From NCBI GenBank assembly GCA_964352625.1, contig CAYGSD010000003.1, forward strand, positions 270,745 to 334,744: a stretch of DNA of 64,000 nt, written 5' to 3'. This DNA is from JAAEPI01 sp964352625. GTDB taxonomy: Bacteria > Bacteroidota > Bacteroidia > Cytophagales > Cyclobacteriaceae. The notes below the pieces were generated by a model, which had not been told where the DNA came from, ran no database searches, and saw only the letters and a list, made by a program, of their open reading frames with translations. Shown piece after piece: positions 7,780 through 16,555 of the stretch. The translations under genes and the position numbers were made by a program. Within the stretch, counting starts at the first letter, position 1; the number at the start of each line of letters is the position of its first letter.

Positions 7780-8937
7780 ATGCGCCACTTCCTTTACTTA
7801 ATCATAATTGTCCTTGCTAATAGCCTGCTAGCTCAAGACTATTACCATAAAGCCGAAAAGCTATTCTTTGATAGCAATCACAAACAAGCGCTTGAGGCGA
7901 TCAATCAGGAAATTCAAAATACTCCTGAACCGCAGGACTATCTCTTAAGAGCATTGATTCATGAATCATTGGGGTTCTTTTCCAATGCCAACGAGGATTT
8001 TGTACAAGCCATACGTCTTGACGAAGAATTTTACGAGGCATACTTTCATTTTGCTGAATTCCTGAGCAACACTAATGATTTTGAAAAGGCAATTGCTAGT
8101 TTGACGCTATTGCTGAATAAAATTGATCAAGGTGAAACGAAGGGTGTCTTTTTCAAGATTGATCAGAATGGTCTTGAAGCAACTAGTGTGACTGCTCTTA
8201 GTGGTATGAAGTCTGAGATTCTGACAAATCGATCAATTGCTTACCAACAGCTAGGCATGTTTGATTTGTCACTGTTAGACATAAATCATGCATTGAACAT
8301 TGATGAAACTGCTGGTCGGTTGGTCAATCGATCATTTTTGTTTTCTGAGTTGAACCAAAATGAAAAAGCACTTAAGGATTTGAAGCAAGCAGTTTCTATT
8401 GCTCCAGACAATGCGCTTGCATGGTATAATCTATTTCTACTTGATCGATCGACTGAAATACCAACTACCTTAGATGGTATAGACGAGTTTGGTCCTATGC
8501 TTTCATTGAAGGGTGTTGAAGCCATGGAATTAGGTGATACCGGAAAAGCCGCCGAATTGTTTGAGCAGGCTTTGGTGCTCACTCCGAATGATGCAAGTCT
8601 GCTGTTAAATTCTGGCAGACTTGATTTTAAAAATCAGCAATTCGCATCCGCTCGGCAGAAATTTGAAAGCGCTTTGAAAAATGATTCATCGAAGAAAGAA
8701 GCGATATATCTACTTGGAAATGCGCTATTCGGCCAAGGTGATTTCGAGCAGGCATTGGAAAAATATTCTGCTTATCTGAAAGTAGACCCAACGTCAGGAG
8801 ATGTTTGGTTCAACTCAGGAATGGCTTATTTAGAGCTAAATGATGCTGAAAATGCATGTATGTGTCTGGAGCGAGCGAGTGATTTCGGCATGAAAAGGGC
8901 TGAGACCTTTCGCTCAGAGTACTGCACCAATGAGTAG
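7780..8937 (+). CDS. Secreted TPR-repeat protein
   Basis: 385 residues from ATG 7780. The frame is open further upstream from a GTG at 7717, but that would overlap the preceding gene and put 21 residues before a clear signal peptide (MRHFLYLIIIVLANSLLAQ, cleavage near SLLAQ-D). The mature part is built of TPR units, for example AEKLFFDSNHKQALEAINQE, GDTGKAAELFEQALVLTPND and GDFEQALEKYSAYLKVDPTS. These form helical scaffolds for protein binding, here presumably periplasmic. The specific partner is unknown. Confidence 0.8.
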   Translation: MRHFLYLIIIVLANSLLAQDYYHKAEKLFFDSNHKQALEAINQEIQNTPEPQDYLLRALIHESLGFFSNANEDFVQAIRLDEEFYEAYFHFAEFLSNTNDFEKAIASLTLLLNKIDQGETKGVFFKIDQNGLEATSVTALSGMKSEILTNRSIAYQQLGMFDLSLLDINHALNIDETAGRLVNRSFLFSELNQNEKALKDLKQAVSIAPDNALAWYNLFLLDRSTEIPTTLDGIDEFGPMLSLKGVEAMELGDTGKAAELFEQALVLTPNDASLLLNSGRLDFKNQQFASARQKFESALKNDSSKKEAIYLLGNALFGQGDFEQALEKYSAYLKVDPTSGDVWFNSGMAYLELNDAENACMCLERASDFGMKRAETFRSEYCTNE

Positions 8938-8942
8938 TTTGG

Positions 8943-8950
8943 TATCTTTG
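8943..8950 (+). promoter_or_regulatory. Probable -7 promoter box (TATCTTTG)
   Basis: Exact match to the Bacteroidota -7 consensus TAnnTTTG, 4 bases before the ATG at 8955. Transcription from it would start at or next to the start codon, giving an almost leaderless mRNA. No TTTG -33 box was found at the usual distance. Confidence 0.4.
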
Positions 8951-8954
8951 TAGC

Positions 8955-10007
8955 ATGGCAACTACCCAAGGTTTGAAGATCGATATGCACACGCATATCA
9001 TTCCTGAGAAGCTCCCCAACTTCGCTGATAAATTCGGTTACGGCGATTTCATTCATCTACTTCACCATCGACAGGGGTATGCCCGAATGATGAAGGGTGA
9101 TAAATTCTTCAGGGAAATTAGAGACAATTGCTGGGACCCAAAAATTCGCATTGAAGAGTACAACAACTTCAATGTTGATCTGCAAGTTGTGTGTACCATA
9201 CCTGTGATGTTCAGCTACTGGGCCGATGCAGAGGATTGCCTTGATTTATCAAAATTTCTGAATGACGATATTGCCGAGACGGTTCAGAAATACCCCAAGC
9301 ATTATCTGGGGTTGGGTACTGTGCCCATGCAAGACCCGGAGCTGGCTATTAAGGAATTAGAGCGGCTGAAAGAACTGGGTTTTCCTGGAATTCAGATTGG
9401 CTCGAACATCAACAATCACAACCTCAGCAAGCCTCGTTTCTTTGAATTTTGGCAAGCATGTGAAGACCTAGGAATGGCGGTGATGATTCACCCTTGGGAA
9501 ATGATGGGACGAGAGTACATGGAAAAATACTGGCTCCCATGGCTGGTGGGAATGCCTGCCGAAACGACCAGAGCAGTTACATCGATGATTTTTGGAGGCG
9601 TGTTTGAGCGATACAAAAAGCTCAGAGTCTGCTTTTCACACGCAGGAGGAAGCTTCCTTTCTACTATAGGCAGAATCGAGCATGGCTTTAACTGCCGACC
9701 TGATTTGGTGGCTGTGCACAATGATGTCAACCCACGCGGGTACCTTGGCAAATTTTGGATTGACAGTATCACGCATGATGCCAAGTACTTGAATTACTGT
9801 ATCGATATGATCGGGTCGGATAAAATCTGCTTAGGGTCTGATTATCCATTTCCACTTGGCGATTTGGAGATTGGTAAGTTTATAGAAGAAATGGATTTGC
9901 CACAGGAAGATGTGGACAATATCATGTATCGGTCTACTCTTGACTGGCTTGGACTGTCTTCCGAAAAGAACGAAGCACAGTTGAAGAAAATCCTTGAAGA
10001 GAAATAG
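8955..10007 (+). CDS. Amidohydrolase-family decarboxylase, ACMSD-like
   Basis: 350 residues, matching 2-amino-3-carboxymuconate-6-semialdehyde decarboxylase (ACMSD) in length and motifs. Metal-binding HxH is in DMHTHIIP (about 10-17), then the conserved Trp/His block VMIHPWEMMG, the second metal His in CFSHAGGSFL, and the catalytic Asp in CLGSDYPFPLG. In the kynurenine pathway ACMSD diverts carbon from quinolinate/NAD synthesis towards degradation; a related muconate-semialdehyde or other decarboxylase role is possible. No other kynurenine genes are nearby. The tRNA gene follows 45 bases downstream. Confidence 0.85.
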   Translation: MATTQGLKIDMHTHIIPEKLPNFADKFGYGDFIHLLHHRQGYARMMKGDKFFREIRDNCWDPKIRIEEYNNFNVDLQVVCTIPVMFSYWADAEDCLDLSKFLNDDIAETVQKYPKHYLGLGTVPMQDPELAIKELERLKELGFPGIQIGSNINNHNLSKPRFFEFWQACEDLGMAVMIHPWEMMGREYMEKYWLPWLVGMPAETTRAVTSMIFGGVFERYKKLRVCFSHAGGSFLSTIGRIEHGFNCRPDLVAVHNDVNPRGYLGKFWIDSITHDAKYLNYCIDMIGSDKICLGSDYPFPLGDLEIGKFIEEMDLPQEDVDNIMYRSTLDWLGLSSEKNEAQLKKILEEK

Positions 10008-10028
10008 GAGGGAAGTAAATCACTCGTC

Positions 10029-10036
10029 TATATTTG
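10029..10036 (+). promoter_or_regulatory. Probable -7 box for tRNA-Arg (TATATTTG)
   Basis: Exact TAnnTTTG match ending 16 bases before the mature tRNA 5' end. The -33 TTTG is not evident. Confidence 0.4.
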
Positions 10037-10052
10037 CAGCCCTTTGGAACAT

Positions 10053-10126
10053 GCATGCGTAGTTCAACTGGATAGAATACCAGATTTCGGCTCTGGGGGT
10101 TGAGGGTTCGAATCCTTCCGCGTGCA
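10053..10126 (+). tRNA. tRNA-Arg (anticodon TCG)
   Basis: A cloverleaf can be drawn: acceptor GCATGCG/CGCGTGC (7 pairs, one G-T), D arm with GTTCAACTGGATAGAAT, anticodon stem CCAGA/TCTGG around loop TTTCGGC (anticodon TCG, reading CGA), and T arm GAGGG-TTCGAAT-CCTTC. The discriminator base is A. The 3' CCA is not encoded directly (CAC follows), so it would be added after transcription. Confidence 0.93.
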
Positions 10127-10130
10127 CACC

Positions 10131-10161
10131 AAGCACCTTCATTATTGGAGGTGCTTTTTTT
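10131..10161 (+). terminator. Rho-independent terminator after tRNA-Arg
   Basis: Stem AAGCACCT (10131-10138) / AGGTGCTT (10149-10156) with a 10-base loop, followed by a run of T. It starts 5 bases after the tRNA. Confidence 0.85.
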
Positions 10162-10274
10162 GTTTAGAGCAGCAACATGATTTCTATTTAGTGAACGGAA
10201 AGGCCAACTTGAAGAATCTTGAGTATTTTTAAGGTCACCACGGTCATTCACAACCTACTCACGATCACACCGCT

Positions 10275-13200
10275 ATGAGCACTATTTTACTCAAAATCAT
10301 AATCCGACTATTAGCTATAGTCGCTAAGGAAGATGATGTCACCAAAGAGGAACGAGATGAAGTTGAATATTTCCTGAAGGACAATATCAACCCCGAGGCG
10401 ATTGACTCTTTTATGAAAGAGTTTGATGACTATGTTGCCGAGATTTTAAAGGAGGATATTTCCGAAAGTCAGGAAGCCGACCGAGTTCGTGACTTGTGCG
10501 CCAAGGTAAATGAAGAATTCACCTATCAGCAAAAGGTGGTTGTCGTGATGGAAGTGGTGAGCATCATTCTGGCAGATGGCTCCATATCGGATCGTGAGGT
10601 CGAATTACTTAAGGCTATTAGCAATGGTTTCAACATTGATAAGAACGTTTTAAAATCAATCCATCGCTTTGTGGCAGGGGCATCCCCGAAAGCGCTGGAA
10701 AGCTCGGATATCCTTATTCTGAATGGAGATTTGGAATCGCAAAGTGAGCAGGTCAATCTGCAAAAGACGTTTAGTGGAACACTGGTTTTTCTACATATTC
10801 AGGGCGATTCTGACTGTTACTTCGTAAAATATCTAGGTAAGGAAAACACCTATTTAAGTGGCTCTCTGCTGAAAATCAACAAACCGAGAGTATTCGCTCA
10901 GGGAGGTTCGTTGAGACAATCTGGATACGATCCTATTTATTTCAGCGAGGTGGTCAATCAGTTCAATGAGTCAGATACCGACCACCCAATATCTTTCGAG
11001 GCACGAAATGTAGACTTCCATTTTCCTAATGGAAAATTGGGGCTGCAAAACATTAATGTTCTTGAAAATTCGGGACAACTCATTGCCATCATGGGGTCAA
11101 GTGGAGCGGGCAAGTCCACTCTTTGTAATGTCCTCAATGGTATGGAGAAACCCTCGAAAGGAGAGATTCTAATCAACGGAATAGACATTCATAAGCAGCC
11201 AAAGAAAGTGGATGGAATGATTGGATTCGTGCCTCAGGACGATCTGCTGATGGAGGACTTGACGTCTTATGACAACCTCAGATTTGCCGCTGAACTTTGC
11301 CTGGAACACCTAAGTAGTGCGGACATAGACGAGATCGTTCTGAAGACCTTAAGTAGTCTGGGACTTTCAGAAATCAAGGATTTGAAAGTTGGGTCTCCTT
11401 TGTCCAAGACCATAAGTGGTGGCCAGAGAAAGAGGCTAAATATTGGCTTGGAGTTGCTCCGCGAGCCTTCTGTACTTTTCGTCGATGAGCCGACCTCCGG
11501 TTTGTCATCGAGAGATGCGGAGAACATTATGGATTTGCTCAAGGAGCTGACACTCAGAGGCAAACTCATTTTCGTCGTTATCCATCAGCCATCTTCTCAG
11601 ATTTTCAAGATGTTTGACAAGTTGATCATTATGGATGTGGGCGGATATCAGATTTATTATGACAATCCCCTTGATGGAGTAACCTACTTCACCGAACTAA
11701 TCGACTTGATAAGTGGAGAGCCGGGGGAATGTGTAGAATGCGGAAATGTAAACACAGAGCAGATTTTTAATATCATTGAAACGAAAGTGGTCAATGAATA
11801 CGGACACACCACCAATCAGCGAAAAGTCAGTCCGCAGCAGTGGCATAGTCATTACCTTGATCGCAGCAATGGCACAAATAACTTCAAGCCTGTTGATGAT
11901 GTTCCTGAGTCCACACTACACCGCCCTAATAAACTCAAACAGCTTCAGGTCTTCATTCAAAGAGACGTGCTCTCTAAGCTGAGCAACAAGCAATACCTCG
12001 CCATTAACCTGTTCGAAGCGCCAATCTTGGCATTCATTCTCGCCTACATTTTAAGGTACAGCGAGCCTGGATCGGATTATACCTATTCGGGCAATTTGAA
12101 CCTCCCGGCCTATTTATTCATGAGCATCATAGTGGCGCTGTTCATGGGGCTTACCGTAAGTGCTGAAGAAATAGTAAAGGATAGAAAAATCCTGAAACGG
12201 GAAGAATTTCTGAACCTGAGCAGAAGCAGCTACCTTTTTTCCAAGATTGTCATCTTGTTTTCAATTTCTGCTGTTCAGACCCTTCTGTTCGTTTTGGTTG
12301 GGAACTACATCCTAGAAATCAAGGGAATGTTCCTGATGAACTGGGCCATCCTTTTTTCTGCTTCCTGCTTAGCCAACATTGTCGGGCTGAACATTTCTGC
12401 ATCCTTCGACAAGGCCATTACTATTTACATTTTGATACCGATCCTACTCATCCCTCAATTAATTCTAAGTGGAGTCGTAGTGCAGTTTGATAAGCTGAAT
12501 CCAAATATCACCAGTTACAATCACGTTCCGGCCATTGGCGATATGATGGCTTCACGATGGGGATTTGAAGCTGCGATGGTTACTCTTTTTAAGGAGAATA
12601 AATTCGAAAAGCAATTTTATGATCTTGATAAGCAAATAGGAGAGGCGGAATACAAGAAGCGGTATTACATCCCCACGATAGAGGGGAAAGTAAATTTATT
12701 GACAGATTCCAGCATTGATGATAAAGTCAGGGCAGAAGCATTGGCTCTCGTCCGAAATGAAATAGAAAGCGAGCTTAGAATTATTGGGATGGACAAATTC
12801 CCCGAGTTCAATCAGTTGTCAGGGCAGCTATCTCCTGAAATCAAGGAACAGACAGAGCGATTCTTGGCCACCTTGAAGTCAATGTACTCTAATCGCTACA
12901 ACTCGGCCATGAAGGAGAAGGAGAAGTTGGTGTCGGAGATGCTCTCAACGGACGAGGGTAAAGAGCGCTATTTTGAGTTGCAAGAAAAGTATGCCAATGA
13001 GGCCATTGAAGATATTGTGACTGGCAAGCTCGGTACGGATAGAATTCAGGAAGTGAACAATCGTTTGGTGCAGAAGAATAATCTCATTTATAAAAGTCCA
13101 AACCCGACCCACGCATTGGATTTTCAAGAACAATTTTTCACGCCAACTAAACATTTTCTTGGATTCACCTTTGACACATTTTACTTCAACATCGCATTCA

Positions 13201-13304
13201 TCTGGTTCTATTGTGTTCTTTTTATGATCACCCTCTATTTTGATGTTCTGAAAAAATCACTCAGAATTTTGGGGAAGATTAATCCCTTTGGAGCAAAGGG
13301 GTAG
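10275..13304 (+). CDS. TerB-like / ABC ATPase / ABC-2 permease fusion protein
   Basis: 1009 residues in three parts. Residues 1-135 are helical and TerB-like (IIRLLAIVAKEDDVTKEERDEVE; ILADGSISDREVELLKAIS). Residues about 145-235 form a linker domain I cannot name. An ABC ATPase of the ABCG type follows, with Walker A GSSGAGKST (about 273-281), FVPQDDLLMEDLTSYDN, signature SGGQRKR (about 379) and Walker B VLFVDEPTSGL (about 400). From about residue 570 there are ABCG-like membrane helices. A charged helical insert (about 790-960) sits before the last helix (about 970-990). The cargo is unknown. TerB domains are known from tellurite/stress modules. It stands alone, with convergent TauE behind it. 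Confidence 0.85.
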   Translation: MSTILLKIIIRLLAIVAKEDDVTKEERDEVEYFLKDNINPEAIDSFMKEFDDYVAEILKEDISESQEADRVRDLCAKVNEEFTYQQKVVVVMEVVSIILADGSISDREVELLKAISNGFNIDKNVLKSIHRFVAGASPKALESSDILILNGDLESQSEQVNLQKTFSGTLVFLHIQGDSDCYFVKYLGKENTYLSGSLLKINKPRVFAQGGSLRQSGYDPIYFSEVVNQFNESDTDHPISFEARNVDFHFPNGKLGLQNINVLENSGQLIAIMGSSGAGKSTLCNVLNGMEKPSKGEILINGIDIHKQPKKVDGMIGFVPQDDLLMEDLTSYDNLRFAAELCLEHLSSADIDEIVLKTLSSLGLSEIKDLKVGSPLSKTISGGQRKRLNIGLELLREPSVLFVDEPTSGLSSRDAENIMDLLKELTLRGKLIFVVIHQPSSQIFKMFDKLIIMDVGGYQIYYDNPLDGVTYFTELIDLISGEPGECVECGNVNTEQIFNIIETKVVNEYGHTTNQRKVSPQQWHSHYLDRSNGTNNFKPVDDVPESTLHRPNKLKQLQVFIQRDVLSKLSNKQYLAINLFEAPILAFILAYILRYSEPGSDYTYSGNLNLPAYLFMSIIVALFMGLTVSAEEIVKDRKILKREEFLNLSRSSYLFSKIVILFSISAVQTLLFVLVGNYILEIKGMFLMNWAILFSASCLANIVGLNISASFDKAITIYILIPILLIPQLILSGVVVQFDKLNPNITSYNHVPAIGDMMASRWGFEAAMVTLFKENKFEKQFYDLDKQIGEAEYKKRYYIPTIEGKVNLLTDSSIDDKVRAEALALVRNEIESELRIIGMDKFPEFNQLSGQLSPEIKEQTERFLATLKSMYSNRYNSAMKEKEKLVSEMLSTDEGKERYFELQEKYANEAIEDIVTGKLGTDRIQEVNNRLVQKNNLIYKSPNPTHALDFQEQFFTPTKHFLGFTFDTFYFNIAFIWFYCVLFMITLYFDVLKKSLRILGKINPFGAKG

Positions 13305-13316
13305 CCTGTTGTGTGT

Positions 13317-14078
13317 TTACAGTATCATGAATACTGAAGCAATGGCGGTCATCACTATTATGAAATAGCGATAGCCTTTCTCGGGTATTCTCTTCACAAT
13401 TTGTAATCCAATAAAGGCTCCTAAAGCAATGATTGGAAGCAACAAAAGATCAAGATAAACAGTGTTCAATGATATCGTTTTCCATGCGAAAACATGGAAT
13501 GGAATCTTGATTAAATTGATGACGAGAAAGAACCAAGCAGCAGTGCCAATAAATTGGTTCTTGGGCATTCTCATCGCTAATAAATAGAGAGCCATTACAG
13601 AACCTGCCAAATTCCCAACCATCGTGGTGAATCCGCCAGCTATGCCGATCCCAATTGCAAAAGCTCGGTTCGTCGGCACGTCTTTACTTGAAGTGCGCTC
13701 CAGCCAGATCATAATTCCCAGACTAATGAAAATTATTATTGCCATGACCAGTCTAAACATCTCATCATCGATGTATTCGCCGGTAAGAGTGCCAATTACG
13801 ATTCCTATAATGGCATATGGAAGCAGTTTTTTGAGATGGCTCCATTGAGCATGACGATGGTAGTAACTCACGCCAAAAACATCTGCAATGATCAAAATGG
13901 GTAGCATAATGCCACTGGAATTTTTTCCACCAAAGATGATGGCGAGCATTGGCACGGCCACCATCCCCGCTCCACTGATTCCCACCTTAGACATGCCAAT
14001 AAAAAGGCCAATGAGTCCAAAGAAAACAAGGCTTCTTTCATCGAAAGAGTAGGAGAATAAAGAAATCATATTTTGCAA
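13317..14078 (-). CDS. TauE/SafE-family anion exporter or permease
   Basis: 253 residues with about eight hydrophobic helices. The family signature GLFIGMSKVGISGAGMVAVPMLA is near the N-terminus, and its repeat GIAGGFTTMVGNLAGSVMALYLL sits in the second half. TauE/SafE proteins move small anions such as sulfite, sulfoacetate or other organosulfonates across the inner membrane; the substrate here cannot be read from the sequence. It converges with the ABC fusion gene and is divergent from the GMC oxidoreductase (56 bases between starts). A second, distant TauE paralogue is encoded at 46998-47747. Confidence 0.85.
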   Translation of the reverse strand: MQNMISLFSYSFDERSLVFFGLIGLFIGMSKVGISGAGMVAVPMLAIIFGGKNSSGIMLPILIIADVFGVSYYHRHAQWSHLKKLLPYAIIGIVIGTLTGEYIDDEMFRLVMAIIIFISLGIMIWLERTSSKDVPTNRAFAIGIGIAGGFTTMVGNLAGSVMALYLLAMRMPKNQFIGTAAWFFLVINLIKIPFHVFAWKTISLNTVYLDLLLLPIIALGAFIGLQIVKRIPEKGYRYFIIVMTAIASVFMIL

Positions 14079-14134
14079 ATATGCGCCATTGAGATTATCC
14101 GAAATTTCATACCTTGAAGACCAAAACCTAACCT

Positions 14135-15853
14135 ATGCAAATCATTGAATCCCCCAAGGAATACGATGTTGTAATTGTCGGCTCTGGTGCTGGAGGCGGC
14201 ATGGCAACCAAGATACTATCGGAAGCAGGGCTTAAAATTGCCTTGATGGAAGCGGGCCCATATTTCGACCCTAAGAATCCTGAGCAAATGACCCAAATGA
14301 AGTGGCCGTATGAGTCACCAAGACGTGGGGCCGGAAGCACTCGTGCTTTTGGAGAGTTTGATACAGCCTACGGCGGATGGGACATAGAAGGTGAGCCCTA
14401 CACCACTGAGGAAGGGACAGAGTTTGGTTGGTTCAGGTCCAGAATGCTAGGAGGCAGAACCAATCACTGGGGACGAATTTCGCTTCGCTTTGGTCCGAGG
14501 GATTTTAAAAGAAGAGATGCTGATGGCTTGAGTGAAAACTGGCCTATTGGCTATGAAGATGTGAAGCCATACTACGATAAGGTGGATAAACTCATTGGGC
14601 TTTTTGGTACGAGAGAAGGGATTGAAAATGAACCAGACGGTTTCTTTCTACCTCCACCAAAGCCGAGACTTCATGAACTTTACTACACCAAGGGTGCTAA
14701 GAAGGCGGGCATTCCTGTAATTCCCGCAAGGATGTCGATGTTGACTAAGCGGATCAACGGTGAAAGGGGCATCTGTTTTTATTGTGGACAGTGCAATCGG
14801 GCTTGCAGTGCCTACGCTGACTTTTCCTCAGGCTCTTGTTTGATCTTCCCTGCTCAGAAAAATGGAGGTCAAATTGACCTTTATACTAACGCCATGGTGC
14901 GAGAAGTGCTGACCAATGAAAACGGAAAAGCAACTGGCATTTCATACATAAACAAGGACGATCGAAAGGAATACAAGATCAAAGGGAAGGTGGTCGTGTT
15001 GGCGGCTTCAGCCTGTTCGTCCGCTCGCATTTTGATTAATTCCAAAAGCAAGCAACATCCAAATGGATTGGGCAACAGCTCGGATCACATTGGAAGATAC
15101 CTTCATGATTCTACGGGAGCCAGTCGAGCGGCCTTCTTGCCTGAGCTGATGAACCGTGATATTTACAATGAAGACGGAGTGGGAGGGCAGCACGTGTACA
15201 CGCCGTGGTGGTTAGATAATAAGAAGCTCGATTTTCCTCGTGGGTATCATTTGGAGCAATGGGGTGGCATGGGAATGCCTTCGTATGGTTTTGGCTTTAA
15301 TCCCAATGACTTGAACAAGCACCTGGGAATGACAGTCGGAGGGTACGGAACGGGTCTGAGAAAGGACGTTCGAAAATTCTATGGTTCCGTGGTTGGGATT
15401 TCCGGAAGGGGGGAAAGCGTACCCCAAAAAGATAACCGCTGTACAATTGATCCTAAAATGGTTGATGAGTGGGGTATTCCGGTTTTGAAGTTTGATTACA
15501 AATGGACAGAGCATGAAATCAAGCAAGCCAAGCATATGCAGGATACATTCGAAGAAATTTTCCATGGCATGGGCGCAACTCCTCTTGGCGATAAGCCGGG
15601 TGAGGACTCAAAATATGGGCTGCTCCCTCCAGGACTAATTATTCACGAAGTTGGAACTACAAGGATGGGTGATGATCCTAAAACTTCGGTCACCAATAAA
15701 TATCAGCAACTACATGATGTGAAGAATGTGTTCGTCTGTGATGGTGGGTCGTTTGTTTCTCAAGCTGACAAGAATCCAACATGGACGATTTTAGCGCTTT
15801 CGTGGAGAACCTCTGAGTACATTATTGATCAACTCAAACAACAAAACCTTTAG
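14135..15853 (+). CDS. GMC-family FAD-dependent oxidoreductase
   Basis: 572 residues. The FAD-binding dinucleotide fold is YDVVIVGSGAGGGMATKIL (GSGAGGG at 16-22), followed by MEAGPYF and the SRMLGGRTNHWGRISLRF block. The C-terminal GMC half contains HEVGTTRMGDDP and FVCDGGSFVSQADKNPTWTILALSWR, with the conserved Asn/His region. A cysteine cluster CFYCGQCNRAC lies at about residue 213. The gene is 2 bases from a gluconate-2-dehydrogenase-subunit-3-like gene, so it is probably the large subunit of a membrane-associated sugar, alcohol or polyol dehydrogenase. The substrate is unknown. Confidence 0.9.
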   Translation: MQIIESPKEYDVVIVGSGAGGGMATKILSEAGLKIALMEAGPYFDPKNPEQMTQMKWPYESPRRGAGSTRAFGEFDTAYGGWDIEGEPYTTEEGTEFGWFRSRMLGGRTNHWGRISLRFGPRDFKRRDADGLSENWPIGYEDVKPYYDKVDKLIGLFGTREGIENEPDGFFLPPPKPRLHELYYTKGAKKAGIPVIPARMSMLTKRINGERGICFYCGQCNRACSAYADFSSGSCLIFPAQKNGGQIDLYTNAMVREVLTNENGKATGISYINKDDRKEYKIKGKVVVLAASACSSARILINSKSKQHPNGLGNSSDHIGRYLHDSTGASRAAFLPELMNRDIYNEDGVGGQHVYTPWWLDNKKLDFPRGYHLEQWGGMGMPSYGFGFNPNDLNKHLGMTVGGYGTGLRKDVRKFYGSVVGISGRGESVPQKDNRCTIDPKMVDEWGIPVLKFDYKWTEHEIKQAKHMQDTFEEIFHGMGATPLGDKPGEDSKYGLLPPGLIIHEVGTTRMGDDPKTSVTNKYQQLHDVKNVFVCDGGSFVSQADKNPTWTILALSWRTSEYIIDQLKQQNL

Positions 15854-15855
15854 TC

Positions 15856-16554
15856 ATGGACAGAAGAGAATCCATTAAATCTTTATTGATCGGCTCCATA
15901 GGAGCAGGTGCAATCGTGTCAACGGGAGGGTGCGCACCCGGACAGGAAAAAGAGGTCCTTGCGCCAAAAGAAGGCCACTACGGCCGTACCGAAAAGGAGA
16001 AACTGCGTGATGCTAAAATCAAATCTGAAGTATTCCTCACCGAGTATGAGCTAGGAACCATTGCAGTTCTTTGCGATTTGATCTTGCCCGCTGATGGGAG
16101 CTATAAAGCTGCCTCAGATGCTGATGTTGCAGACTTCATCGAATTCATAGTCAAAGACATTGAGAGTTATAAAATGCCAATAAGAGGTGGGCTGATGTGG
16201 TTGGATAATTTCTCGAATGAGAAGTTTAACCTCGCATTTCAGGCGTGCTCCGAAGAGCAACAAAAGTCTATTCTAGACTTGATCGCCTATCCGGAAAGTG
16301 AACCATCGGATCTTGTACCTGGCATTGAGTTTTTCTCATTGGTGCGTAATCTCACGTTGACAGGTTTTTATACGTCCAAGATTGGAATTGAAGAATTAGG
16401 ATACAAGGGAAACACTCCTAATGTATGGGATGGCGTGCCCGATGAGGTACTAAAGAAGCATGGTTTTGCTTACGATGAAAATATTCAGTACGTGGATCAG
16501 TCAAAGCGAAATGATCTTGCTGAATGGGATGACAATGGTAACCTCCTGACCTGA
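15856..16554 (+). CDS. Gluconate 2-dehydrogenase subunit 3-like protein
   Basis: 232 residues. The N-terminus has the RR of a Tat-like signal (MDRRESIKSLLIGSIGAGA) followed by a lipobox-like GGC, so export by Tat and possible lipidation are likely. The body matches the small (gamma) subunit of GMC dehydrogenases: TEYELGTIAVLCDLILPADG and DADVADFIEFIVKD, then a later GFYTSKIGIEELGYKG. This subunit is needed for export and assembly of the FAD subunit in known complexes. It directly follows the GMC gene, but no cytochrome subunit is nearby. Confidence 0.85.
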   Translation: MDRRESIKSLLIGSIGAGAIVSTGGCAPGQEKEVLAPKEGHYGRTEKEKLRDAKIKSEVFLTEYELGTIAVLCDLILPADGSYKAASDADVADFIEFIVKDIESYKMPIRGGLMWLDNFSNEKFNLAFQACSEEQQKSILDLIAYPESEPSDLVPGIEFFSLVRNLTLTGFYTSKIGIEELGYKGNTPNVWDGVPDEVLKKHGFAYDENIQYVDQSKRNDLAEWDDNGNLLT

Positions 16555-16555
16555 T

